A DNA stretch of 64,000 nt from Siphonodentalium dalli (Eukaryota; Mollusca; Scaphopoda; Gadilida; Siphonodentaliidae). The DNA lies in assembly GCA_032622095.1 (NCBI GenBank), contig CP136062.1, positions 40,796,918-40,860,917 on the forward strand, in the 5' to 3' direction. This document shows positions 33,842-44,029 of this stretch, in pieces (within the stretch, counting starts at the first letter, position 1; each line of letters starts with the position of its first letter). The position numbers and the translations under genes were made by a program. Below the pieces are notes generated by a model. The model was not told the origin of the DNA and searched no databases. It was given only the letters and a program-made list of their open reading frames with translations.

Positions 33842-34170
33842 AAAGGGCTCTGATATACATGTAACAGCGGATATCAAACTATCCAATCAATATCAGCTAA
33901 GTACTTAAAGGGCTCTGATATACATGTAACAGTGGATATCAAACTATCCAATCAATATCAGCTAAGTACTTAAAGGGCTCTGATGTACATGTAACAGCGG
34001 ATATCAAACTATCCAATCAATATCAGCTAAGTACTTAAAGGGCTCTGATATACATGTAACAGCGGATATCAAACTATCCAATCAATATCAGCTAAGTACT
34101 TAAAGGGCTCTGACATACATGTAACAGCGGATATCAAACTATACAATCAATATCAGCTACATGTAAGTAC
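33842..34170. repeat. 65-bp tandem array, five units
   Basis: AAAGGGCTCTGATATACATG starts at 33842, 33907, 33972, 34037 and 34102, an exact 65-bp period. Units contain CAGCGGATATCAAACTATCC and AATCAATATCAGCTAAGTAC. They differ at one or two positions; the last has an extra ACATGT. Confidence 0.95.
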
Positions 34171-34297
34171 TTAATATGTTTCTGTTTATTTCTTTATTAT
34201 GCACGATGGGGTAAGTTGACAATAATTAATAGCTCACTGTTGGTTGAGAGGGCTAATAAACTCGTTCAACGATGATATTTAAAGGGCTATGTGGGAT

Positions 34298-34489
34298 CAA
34301 GCCTTGAAATAGTGTGTCTGTCATTTGCAGAATGGGGTCCCTAGCGGGTGAATTTAGTGATGCTACCCCGCATAGCGGGCTAGCATCACCAAATTCACCC
34401 TCTGGGAACCTCATTCTGCTGAGGTGTAAGCTGAATGAGGTCCCCAGAGGGTGAATCTGCAAATGACAGACACCCTATTTCATGGCTTG
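34298..34489. mobile_element. hAT-type MITE, CAAGCCTTGAAATAG family, copy 3
   Basis: Ends CAAGCCTTGAAATAGTG and CTATTTCATGGCTTG, with a perfect 8-bp duplication TGTGGGAT (34290-34297, 34490-34497). It has one complete internal palindrome (centre CCCCGCATAGCGGG) and half of the second, so it is an internally deleted version of 13835-14087. Confidence 0.9.
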
Positions 34490-34499
34490 TGTGGGATGA

Positions 34500-35035
34500 T
34501 TCTTATGTCGTTACTGTGAGTTCTGGGTTTTTAGCCAAGTGAAGATGAAATTCCATCAAAGAATACTGACAGCAAAACAGTATAATTAGCCGTCACGAGG
34601 ATGTACTAGAGGGATTTACTTTTCGATCTCAAAGGATAAACTCGAACGACAGTCGTTAATGTTTTGATAGTACGCATCTCGCGATCTCATGAATAATACA
34701 GAGACCGGTCAGTCAGTAAGGACTGCGTTGGTCTCTTGAGATTTGTACTCCTCGTTTACTAGACTTAGTGTCCTGGTTCATTTAATCACAGGAGAAACGC
34801 CAGGTCTTTCACGCTAATTTAATGGCGTTAATCTGACGCGTTTGTCCTAATCTCATTACACTCCCATTGGTACATCCGGTCGAGTTTGCCGTCTGCGGAG
34901 CGTACACCAGCCCGTCCTGCGTATATTCCCTGGGCGTCTGTTTTGATGAGATAGTCCGCCTTGTCCGCCGAGCGACATCTTCGCGGTAGCGACTGTGTAA
35001 TGACATTTTTTAATTAAAAAAACTAGGGAATGTGA
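34500..35035. other. No gene seen
   Basis: Unique-looking sequence up to the double-hairpin module. A 65-codon minus frame (34809-35006) is not recognisable. Confidence 0.45.
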
Positions 35036-35038
35036 TTT

Positions 35039-35097
35039 GGGGGGGCTAACCCCGGGATTCTCGAAAGGGTCGAATGACCCTTTCCCTAACCCCTCAT
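35039..35097 (-). repeat. Double-hairpin 3' module, copy 2
   Basis: On the minus strand ATGAGGGGTTAGG leads into a perfect 9-bp stem, GAAAGGGTC, loop ATTC, GACCCTTTC (35084-35063). Then GAGAATCCCGGGG and a second stem, GGGG-TTAG-CCCC. It starts about 65 bp after the stop of the 35162-35743 frame, a placement like that of copy 1. Confidence 0.7.
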
Positions 35098-35161
35098 TTT
35101 TTTGCCTTTAATTTGATAACAACAATAACAACAAAAACAAAAAAGAAGAAGCAATTTTGGT

Positions 35162-35743
35162 TTATCTTTTCTTTGTCTTTTTCTTTTTGTGCCTCTTCGC
35201 CGGTGGTGTTGCAGACGAAGAGGCATCCGAAGGAGAGGTATAGCTCGTGCTGCTGGTGTCGGTCTTCTTTCCTGACTTCCCCTTCCGGTACTGGATGTCC
35301 CCATCCACTATCCTGTACACGATGTCAGACGGTACACCAGCGTCTGCTGCTGTGTATATTGTTTCGTTACACAACAGCTCGCTGTCTGCCTTGGTTATGG
35401 TGTATCTTTGGTCTTTAGCTTCCGCCGCGTGTACTCGGCTTTCAAAGGCTTCTCTTGAAAGATGGAGCTGCTCTTCTCTGTCTGGTGGTTCACCCTCCCT
35501 GGTGGAGTTGGGGGACACCGGGATGTTCTGGTAATCCGGTGTCCGTGGTGGCAAGCTGTCCAGTTCCACCTCGAAGCAGGCGGCAGGAACAGCAGGGGTG
35601 GTTTCCTGCTCCCTTGTTCCGCTTGCCTCGACGACGACAGCAGGGACCTCCGGAAGATCAACGGAGTCCCTGCTAGCTGGTGCAATGTCGCCTGTCTCCA
35701 TGCAGGTCGGGTCGTCTGGGCGTCTCTCAGACAACTCAGACAT
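35162..35743 (-). CDS. Unrecognised basic-tailed protein, relative of the 7.6-kb frame
   Basis: A 193-residue frame starting MSELSERRPDDPTCMETGDI. The first 36 or so residues match the second frame at 7816-8418 (ELSERRPDDP, CMETGDI, PASRDSVDLPEVPAV). The middle is acidic and proline-rich (about residues 30-95). Near residues 115-125 RYTITKADSELL loosely parallels TYHLTKYELFLL in the other copy. The C-terminus is strongly basic (AKRHKKKKTKKR). There is no signal peptide or membrane segment. Compared with the 7.6-kb copy it lacks the N-terminal part, and the upstream DNA is AT-rich and unrelated, which fits 5' truncation; it may be a pseudogene with an accidental start. The shared 3' double hairpin argues that both are copies of one mobile family. 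No function is proposed. Confidence 0.5.
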   Translation of the reverse strand: MSELSERRPDDPTCMETGDIAPASRDSVDLPEVPAVVVEASGTREQETTPAVPAACFEVELDSLPPRTPDYQNIPVSPNSTREGEPPDREEQLHLSREAFESRVHAAEAKDQRYTITKADSELLCNETIYTAADAGVPSDIVYRIVDGDIQYRKGKSGKKTDTSSTSYTSPSDASSSATPPAKRHKKKKTKKR

Positions 35744-35744
35744 T

Positions 35745-38320
35745 ACCGATTTATATATTTATATATTGCTTTATTTCCTCCTACTATGAGGGAGTGGTTA
35801 TCCTATTCTAGCTCAATGTGCTATCCTATATATACCCGCAGCACTGCGTCATGACGTCAATGTTTGCGTCATTCAGTATCCTTGCGCGTTATTTTAACAG
35901 AAACGGCTGGTGGTGTAGCTTTAAGAACGTGTTATGTCTATAGCCGTCTGTTTCATTTGGGTTCTGGCAATCTATACCAGAGCGCACCAGTCATACTTCC
36001 TTTCTGACTCTGTCACAGGTTGGGTACCAGTCTGCCGTTTCTATATTTAGCGCGGGGTTTTCCAAACAAAATGGCGAAAACCGATCGCACCAAAGTCAGA
36101 TTTCCTATGTGCTTGGAGAACAATTCCCGCACTAAAAACTTGATGACAGAATTAGAGGGGTAGTTTTGTTGACGATTTTTGCAAGCAACTAGTCAACATT
36201 GGAGCAAATTAGAACTCTTGTGTCTGACTTGCCATGCGTGTTGTCGGGACATTGTCTTCCATGTGCGTTTAGACTTTTGTGCTGATAAAATAATCGGAGA
36301 ACCAAGTCACATCGTTTCGAAATATAGTTCTTTGGTTCTGGTGGGACTTTCCAAACTTAAGGTACGAAACCACACAAATTTGTTCGATATTTGTGTGCTT
36401 AATGCGGGCAGCATTTTGCTCTCCTCCTCACTTAGTATATATTTTAATATCGTGGAAGTCCACCAAATGTGGGTAAAATGTCGCCGATAACAGCGGTCTT
36501 ACCGAGTCACCAAGGCGGGTAAGCCCTGCATGGAGTTTGGGATTCTGGGTCTTAACAAACTGGTCACGTATAGAAAATATAATAACCAAAATAGTCGACC
36601 GTTCAGGGTAGCATAGTCCTACTGGTTGTCTCCTCTCGTGATATGAGAGGATTTATATCCTCCGCATCTCACTCGAGGAGAAAAACAGTACGCTACTCAG
36701 AACAGTGCGCAACTATATATGTAGACTAACACTCGTATTTGACCCACTGTAACTATCCGTGATTTAATAGATGCAATACATGATATAGTTATGCCTCAAG
36801 ATACAGTAATTGGCAAAAGTAAGTGTCGAATGATTTTGTAATTTCGAAAATATACAGCCTGTTGAATCTAAACAAAAATATTCACACCAAAACTGTTCAC
36901 GATGTGATTACATATTATATTATTGTTTTATTTGATACTTGTCTGTCTTGTTGTCACTGACTAGTTTTTAAAACCACATCGTTGATCATAACGGGATGTA
37001 GTGTCACAAATACACAGGTATATAGATGGTAGTTGTTCGTTGTCATTAACTCAATCGTTGTCATCGGAGTCTATCCCACATGCACTGAGAGAATCTGTGT
37101 TTTCGCAGGATTTGTGCTACTGATAAATGGACATTTCGGTGCAGCTGAGATCTTTACTATAGCGACATATGCTTTGCTTTCACGCTTCCCATGTCAGTTA
37201 CATTTGGTCAACTTCAGTACAGCGACTGAAACCCAACATTCACCATCAATATTTAATGTCCACGCTTCGTGTATAGCTGTGAAAATCAAGTAAATTCGAA
37301 TTTCCACTAAAGTAGAGTAAAGTGAGTAAAATAGATATCAACCATAGTTGCATTTCCTTCAAATGCCCAGTAGGTGCTTAGTAACCGTTACTAAAGAGCT
37401 ATCGGGACCGGTGGCAAAGTCTCCCGATCTTATAATGATCAGTGGCCTATGCATAGCATGGCTGCATAGTTTTAGACATACATGTGCCCAACTTTGAACA
37501 AAACCAGCACCATGTGATTAGACACTGACTAAATTAAGGCAATAACAATGAATGATTAGTACACCACTGTGGCATTTGATTAGCAACCGTTGCTAACCTT
37601 AAATGAGACATATGTTTCACTTTGACGGCCAGGTATATCTCAAATTTCACATTTGGGTATTAATTGCATCGGAAACGCAAACGTTGAATTACGATCCTGT
37701 CAGCTACATTTGCAATTTCTAGTGAATTCCCGGTAATTTCCTAGACTAAGTTTCTCGATCTTATAATGATCAGTGGCCCATGGGGCACTAACATGTACAG
37801 TTTCATATCTGTGTCACCATTTGAAAATAACATAAATTAGTTTGAAGTACCCGTATGAAGCTATCACAATATGCATAAATTATTACTGTAACCAATGTAG
37901 TATCTAATAAATGTTCCAAATCCAAAATTATCGCATTTTTTGCAAAAATCAACAGTTTTTACCCCAAAATGGCAATAAAACCTGCATAACCTATATGGGC
38001 ATCCTAGTAACTACTGGATTAGTTGGAAAATAGTTATCGTGGAAAAATAACATCAAGAAATTATCTTCAACATATGTTTCTGTCCTGGAATGAGCTTAAA
38101 TTCTGTTTTACCGTCTGCTGAAGGGTTTTATCTCAAAATGTGTCTACATTGTTTACATGCCGTTTCCATGACAACGGCACCACTTTCAAAGTTTACAGCA
38201 GGGCGGAACATGCAGCTGACATCTTCTACTTTCATATGATCTATAATTTTTCCGTGTGTAAAAAACAAAATTAAACTCGAAAAAATAAGCCCCGTTGGGG
38301 CCAAGACCGCTCCTCTATAT
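35745..38320. other. No gene seen
   Basis: 2.6 kb without a supportable gene. A 30-codon frame at 36071-36163 has a good start context (CAAAATGG) but nothing else; a 103-codon frame at 36179-36490 is unrecognised. The string TCTTATAATGATCAGTGGCC occurs near 37422 and 37757. An exon or a regulatory region cannot be excluded. Confidence 0.4.
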
Positions 38321-38324
38321 TGTC

Positions 38325-38560
38325 TATTTATTTATTTATTGGGGTTTAACGTCGCTTTCAGCAGCCAGGGCAATATCGCGACGTTACCAGTTTCATTTGT
38401 GGATGGAAAGACCGTGCACTATAAGGTAAATCTAGCACCGATTTCATTGGCTGGAAGAAAGACCCATTGTGCCCGACGAAACCACTGACCATCGACGAGT
38501 CAAAAAGTACTAATGCATTTAAATAAGATAATTGCATTACGCCGAGTGTAGGAGTTTCGT
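38325..38560. repeat. Dispersed repeat with TTATTTATTGGGGTTTAACG
   Basis: TTTATTTATTTATT followed by GGGGTTTAACGTCGCTTTCA, then GCAATATCGCGACG. I recall similar TTTAACGTCGC strings as abundant repeats in molluscan sequence, so this supports the phylum guess. Boundaries and class (possibly SINE) are uncertain. Confidence 0.45.
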
Positions 38561-38712
38561 CACAACAACGCGAAGTCGCGACAAGTCAAAATAAAGTTCC
38601 CAGTATTTGACCATATTTCCAACTATAAATGTTGAATTTTCATGTTGACAATGTTTACTGAAATGAAATATAAGTAATAATCTCGGCTTATGAATTTAAC
38701 TACACAGTTTAA

Positions 38713-39161
38713 AGGCCAACTTAACTTTCGTACCCCCAGATCACATTATAAAAAATATATATGCCATATTATATACCATTTGGAAGAGGAAGCTCCAAAA
38801 CATTGTATTATCAACTTATCCGGTGTAATAAACTGTGAACATGTTGTTTTTGTTGAAGTACCGACGTGTTTTCTGTGCTTAAATTTCATCTGGACTGTAC
38901 CGAAAAGTCTTATTTTCAAAGGGAAATAACTCTATATTTTAGTTTGACTTATGTTGCATTCTGGGAGCGGAACGGGGGAAATGTTTTTTTTATGATTTCA
39001 TCTATTTTCTATTACTCTGTATGCACCTTCTGAGACACAGACATTCCAGATGGTGATGAATTATAGAATTTTAATCATATTTTATGGCATAGCTTGTTAT
39101 TAAAACCGTATATCAAGGCACTATTAAAAAATAATCGGTGACTCGAAAATTAAATGGGCCT
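38713..39161. mobile_element. AGGCCCAC-family element, copy G2, TTAA-flanked
   Basis: TTAA at 38709-38712 and 39162-39165. Ends are AGGCCAACTTAACTTTCG and CGAAAATTAAATGGGCCT. Subterminal GAGGAAGCTCCAAAACATTG and TAAACTGTGAACATGTTG match 609-1071. Length 449 bp, non-coding. Confidence 0.78.
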
Positions 39162-39526
39162 TTAATAATTAATAAACTGTTAAAGATGTATTGTCATTTT
39201 TGACAACACAAAAACACAATGTATGTCTTCTATATCAGAAAATAATTTGATCTGACTCATGAGACCATTTATAAGAGGTTTTGATGGCCAGATATCGACT
39301 TTCAAAAGATGGAGTTTTTTAAAAACATTTTGAAGTTTTTAACACATTTTGAATTTTTGTCAGCCAAGCAAAAATTCCAATGACCGTCTTTTACAATGAG
39401 CGTTCATGCTTCCGTCGCAAGAAATCGGTAGACAATAAAGAGCGTTCTCATTTATTATATGTGGTTCTCGTTTTTAACATAAAATGTTGAATTGTTTTGT
39501 GTATTTTCGCGATTCGTGTGCCTTAA

Positions 39527-39745
39527 CCCTTTGATGACTAGCGCTTCCTGAAATTGTTTGAAAACCCTGTGCCAATGCTTTCTCTTATACACGCGAGTCG
39601 CCCATAAGGCGCCTCGCATATATAAGAAAATGCACTATCCCAGCAATATTTACCTTGTTCTTGTAAACCAGTGCATTATCTTATATATGCGAGGCTCCCT
39701 ATTGCAGACTCGTACATGTATATATAAGAGAATGCACATGTATTT
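39527..39745. mobile_element. Degenerate TTAA-type MITE with two decayed palindromes
   Basis: TTAA then CCCTTTGATGACTAGCGC, TTTGAAAACCCTGTGCCAAT, and two imperfect versions of the 67-bp palindrome at about 39570-39640 and 39670-39735. The right TIR is not found. It belongs to the CCCTTCCATGACTGG family (compare 50129-50753). Confidence 0.6.
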
Positions 39746-39940
39746 CATTCCTAATGCTCGCGGTAGTAAATATATCGGCTTTAACAACTATAAGTTCTGT
39801 GTTAAGTCTCGAAGAAACGACATTGTACATTGGCGATGCTGTTCAAAGACTTCCACAAGCATACAAAATAGGAAATTTAATTCTTATATATCATATTATA
39901 ATTGATAACGCTCTTTATTATATTTCAACAAGCATAAAAC

Positions 39941-40387
39941 ATGGAATATATTAAAAACCAAAACAATTCTTATATATCACAATATCTTTATTATATACCG
40001 ATTTACAAGAATGCAACAACAATGGCCAAACTTCCGTACGAAGGTGAAACGAAGAAGCTGATTCGTAGGGCACCAGCTGCAGGTAGCGACATCGAGAAAT
40101 TCACGGACTATGTCACATCGTACTGGGTGGAAGGCGACCACGGTAGACAGACATGGGATCACTTCGACAATGACGGTCCCAGAACAACAAACCATGTCGA
40201 AGGCTGGCATAAGAACCTGCAAAATTATCTGCCGGGGAGCAAGCCGAACCTGTTCAACTTCATTGATTTCATTAAAAAAGAACAGGCGTTTCATGAGTCG
40301 ACAATACTACAAGTGACGGGTCAGACCACAGCAGAGAAAATACAGGAGCGTCAACAACAGACTTCGTCATTACAAGAGAGTCTATAG
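39941..40387 (+). CDS. MULE-type transposase C-terminal segment (exon or fragment)
   Basis: The 148-residue frame has a segment typical of the end of MULE transposase and related FLYWCH-associated proteins. It shows F-x2-Y-x3-YW, then RTTNHVEGWHKNLQNYL (about residues 80-97), KPNLFNFIDFIKKEQ and a helical Gln-rich tail. The N/HxEGWH element is the conserved core around the last catalytic acidic residue in this family. The first 25 or so residues (MEYIKNQNNSYISQYLYYIP) are low-quality, and AAACTTCC onward looks like the real start of homology. A splice acceptor may lie in TTTACAAG (about 40004-40011). AATAAA at 40544 would serve as a polyadenylation signal. It could be the last exon of a transposase-derived gene or a truncated element; upstream exons are not in view. 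Confidence 0.6.
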   Translation: MEYIKNQNNSYISQYLYYIPIYKNATTMAKLPYEGETKKLIRRAPAAGSDIEKFTDYVTSYWVEGDHGRQTWDHFDNDGPRTTNHVEGWHKNLQNYLPGSKPNLFNFIDFIKKEQAFHESTILQVTGQTTAEKIQERQQQTSSLQESL

Positions 40388-40543
40388 AGAAGGGCAGCTG
40401 GGGTGTTAGAATATTTGGATTCATGTGGAAATTTTTCTGGCTTTTGATGTGTTATATTATATTGTATGTGATGATTATTATGTTATTGTAATTGTCGTAT
40501 AAATGTATCATATTATATAAATGTATTATATTATATATATTAT

Positions 40544-40549
40544 AATAAA
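40544..40549 (+). promoter_or_regulatory. Candidate polyadenylation signal
   Basis: AATAAA 157 bp downstream of the stop of the MULE-like frame, in AT-rich sequence, so chance occurrence is possible. Confidence 0.4.
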
Positions 40550-40775
40550 TCGTTAAGTGCAACTGTTGTTCAAATGGTCCCCAAATGGAATACTGGTAAA
40601 TCAGCCCAAATGTTGCTTAAATAAAAAAAAACAGTACAACAGTTAAAAACCTAAGTAACTGCAGATACAGACTATAAGCGGCAACTCTTTCATGTTGAGG
40701 ATTATCACACCTACCTCCGATACAATACCTGCCGGACAAGTGAGAACATGTTTTCTACTACGTCTGCCTATATTA

Positions 40776-40901
40776 CAGTAATGCCCAAAGTAATTGACCA
40801 CTTAACCACAGCAGAATTATGGATAATTTTTCAGGATTTAGTCCGAAAAATTACCCATAATTCTGCTGTGGTTAAGTGGTCAATTACCTTGGGCATTACT
40901 G
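40776..40901. mobile_element. Short palindromic MITE with TA duplication (CAGTAATG family)
   Basis: TA|CAGTAATGCCC ... GGGCATTACTG|TA. Arms of about 55 bp pair almost perfectly through GACCACTTAACCACAGCAGA. It lacks the central GCTTGTTGCC segment of the 214-bp copies, so it is an internal-deletion derivative. Confidence 0.88.
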
Positions 40902-40903
40902 TA

Positions 40904-41870
40904 CCAAACAGCTCTTCAGATGCAATATATGGCATTCCCATCTACACATTTTAAAAAGTCAGGCGAAATTTTATTCAGAGAGGGTTAATACAAACAAAAA
41001 ACAGCCTTGCCAAATCAATTTACTCGCTAGTGCCAGCACTTTTACGAGCAAAGAGCCAGTCGTCTGTCATATAACAAAGATTCAAAGACCTATTTATCGG
41101 TGTTATCTACTTGATTGGAACCAATATCATAACATGGGTGGTACGACGACATCAAAATCTACATATATTCTACATTAGCAATATAACCATGCACGATACT
41201 ATGATGTAGTTAGATTTTTCTCATTTCCAATTTGGTTCCCGATGGAATTGGCTTATTTGTCATCGCTTACTTCCGCTCTTTCTTGTCACACTCTCACCCA
41301 AACTCCAGGCAGAGTTATCTCCCATCGATCCGCTGTGATACCACTACCGCAAGGACATTTGGTAAGGATTTCTGACATGATCTTAGTTCTTATGTTTTAG
41401 GATTAAAATTGTCCATGCCTGGCTCAGTTCATATTGTTATTATCATTAGCGAAAGATGTACCATTATTGCAAACTTGTGGTGGTCAAAATACGATAATAG
41501 GTGACTAAATATAGTTCCGACGATATGTAAAAATCGATGTATCGGTCCGTAAAGTACAATCCTTGTGGCAGTTATCTATCGCATGCAGTGATAACGGAGA
41601 GGGCGATGCATGGAGTTTGACACTCACCCAGTTCTGGCTGCAATATTCTCAAAGAAATTTGGAATGTGATTCGTACAAACAGGGGCGTTGTGATAAAGGG
41701 GTTTGGATCCCCGACTTTGGCCAAAATGTTCAAACGAAAAGTTCAGACCACAAGGTTGTATTTATTCTGATAATTTGATATTCAAAAGACCATTTAGCGC
41801 AGAAGTGTGTTGTGTTTGGTCAAAAGTCGAAGCTTCCCTATTTTCGGTTAAATGTTTGGACTGATATGAC
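40904..41870. other. No gene seen
   Basis: Frames of 100 and 71 codons (40876-41178, 41563-41778) have no recognisable motif. No repeat structure stands out. Confidence 0.4.
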
Positions 41871-41875
41871 GATCA

Positions 41876-42163
41876 GTTGGAAATTTCTAACGGTATATTG
41901 GGAAAGTTCGTGTGTTAGATAGGAGATTTCTAACGTTAGTGGAAATTAGTGAGTTAGGTCGGAGATTTCTAACGATAGGGGAAGTTAGTGAGTTAGGTCG
42001 GAGATTTCTAACGGTAGGGGAAGTTATTGTATTAGATCGGAGATTTATAACGGTATATTGGGAAAGTTAGTGCATGTGTTAGGTCGGAGATTTCTAACGG
42101 TATGTTGGGAAAGTTAGTGTGTTATATCGGACATTTCTAACGGTAGGGGTGTTAGTGTGTTAT
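41876..42163. repeat. Irregular 39-46-bp tandem array, about seven units
   Basis: The unit contains GGAGATTTCTAACGGTA, then either GGGGAAGTTAGTG or TATTGGGAAAGTTAGTG and GTTAGGTC or a variant. The two spacer forms account for the variable period. Confidence 0.85.
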
Positions 42164-42512
42164 ATAGATGTTATCTATAACATAAGATAAGATTTATTGA
42201 ATAAAACACCATAGTCGGCAGCATGCTACAAGTTAATGCCAATTCAACAATTAATCACATATATATACATACATAGAATGGTTGTAATATCAGAAGAAAG
42301 TAAAACATATGATTTATTTGTGTTTTCGATCTGTGTGGTATGCATGGGAAATTAATTGTAAATTTATTGGTACAGGGTTTAACCCTCCCGCACTGCAAAT
42401 AATTCGCTAATCCCTTTGCCTATTAAAGTATTATTCTACATGCATCAATATTTTCATTGCGCATGATATTTTGAGATTGTTCGTCTGCTTTCCATTCGCG
42501 GAAATTCAGGAA

Positions 42513-43361
42513 ATGGGTATTTATATACTAAAACATCATTGATGAGTAGTTATATACCACCTGATACAGACCAATGTTACTCTGTAGTAATACAAAACTA
42601 TTAGTTAAAATTCCTCAGTGATATTGGGTATGTAGCATGCCACGCCAGCCGTTGAGGCATGCCACATGTTCTTTGACAAGCTAAAATCGTAACATTGCCA
42701 CAGGGTAATAACTCTATAAAGAATGTATATTTACGAAATAACGGCGATTTGTATTAGAAATAACAACACCACAATAGATCAACTATGGTGAAATATAAGT
42801 AAAATTCTTCTCTTGGGTGGGTGGGCTTGGGGGAGGTTTGGGGTACGCTCTTTAAAATACTTTAAAATACTTCTCCAAATATGCCCGTTATTTCGTCAAA
42901 AACACTTCTTCAAATATCTCCGTTATTTAGTTAATAAAAATAATTTCTTATTTCATAATTCGCGCTATTTCGTCATTTCGATGCATTTTTTATTCCGCAA
43001 TTTCGCTGTATTTTCCTATTTCGCTTTTTCGTGGTATTTCATATTTCGATAATTCGCTATATTTGACATATTATGGGATATTGGCATGCCTCAACGGCTG
43101 GCGTGGCATGCCACATACCCTTTATCGCTGAGGAATTTTAACTAATAGTTTTGTATTACTACAGAGTAACATTGGTCTGTATCAGGTGTTATATACCATA
43201 GGTCGACTGTTTAACTTATTATCTAAACATTTTCCTCAATAGGACTCCATCTGCACGTTTATTTAACTGTCGTCTGCGGTTATCAACTTAACATCCCTCC
43301 ATAATCAATAATAATAGACACTTTTTAACTGACTGGGAGAATCCATTTATCATATACAGGG
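42513..43361. mobile_element. Family T MITE, copy 3, split by a hAT-type element
   Basis: Left remnant TATACTAAAACATC then TTGATGAGTAG (to 42557); right part from 43189 with AACTTATTATCTAAACATTT, GACTGGGAGAATCCATTTA and CAGGG before TTAA (43362-43365). Removing the insertion gives about 210 bp, near the 230-249 bp of intact copies. The left TIR is decayed. Confidence 0.65.
42558..43188. mobile_element. hAT-type element with about 115-bp TIRs
   Basis: CACCTGATACAGACCAATG at the left and its inverse at the right; TIRs continue through AACTATTAGTTAAAATTCC and GCATGCCACGCCAGCCGTTG. Flanked by the perfect 8-bp duplication TTATATAC (42550-42557, 43189-43196). The interior (42835-43080) is the TTTCGCTGTATTTTC repeat also found at 2160-2440. 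Confidence 0.88.
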
Positions 43362-43369
43362 TTAAGTCG

Positions 43370-44029
43370 TGGAATAATAATAATACAGATTGATGTACTT
43401 ATTATATTCATTATAAAATGTCGTTAATTTTTTATAATACTTGGAACCTACAATATACAGTATAAATTACACATATTATTAAAATGCAGAGAAGCGTGGG
43501 CACAGAGGATCGGAGGACAAGTTACGGAACTTATCAGAGCTCCTCTCCCCCGGCATTAAGCTGCTAATAGATTTTGGTTCAAACATTTGCTGTTTAATGT
43601 GTGTGGATGCTGTTGTGGCTGTATGGCTTTGGTCCCGCGTTTTGGGAGTAGGATACAAATTTGATATGAGAATTATGAAAATTATGAAAAACGGTCTTTC
43701 GGGGAAATAAATGGATGTACCGTACCGTCTTGAAAATGTGCGTATTTAATGATTCCCTGTAGTTGAATTATACGATGAACAGCCCACAATCGGTGACCCT
43801 CTATCTACATATGTACGTATCTGACTTTTCTGGCTGAAAAGTACTCGAACAAACACGGAACACGATTCGTACAATACCAAATTCGTGTGTGAAATGTTCG
43901 TATAACCAACATGACCACATCGTTTATTCGGATAAAACCAGAACCCACAATTATTGTTTAATCTAATTCGGTAGCAGATTATTCGTGCTTCCTCAGCACT
44001 TTTAAACAGGAAATGTTAAAGACATATTA
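43370..44029. other. No gene seen
   Basis: AT-rich spacer. A 32-bp string at 43851-43882 (AAACACGGAACACG then ATTCGTACAATACC) recurs exactly inside a MITE cluster at 49393-49424. Confidence 0.5.

Noticed and set aside
33842-34170. CRISPR-like array
   Set aside because: The 65-bp units are contiguous with no unique spacers, and the DNA is eukaryotic. The 50-, 58- and 79-bp arrays fail for the same reason.
35086-35854. Plus-strand frames of 63-130 codons opposite 35162-35743
   Set aside because: Shadows of the minus-strand frame, by the same homology argument.
36071-36163. 30-codon frame MAKTDRTKVRFPMCLENNSR onward with a good start context
   Set aside because: Too short and unrecognised; no clear splice donor or downstream exon could be shown. 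It could be a first exon, but this is not supportable.
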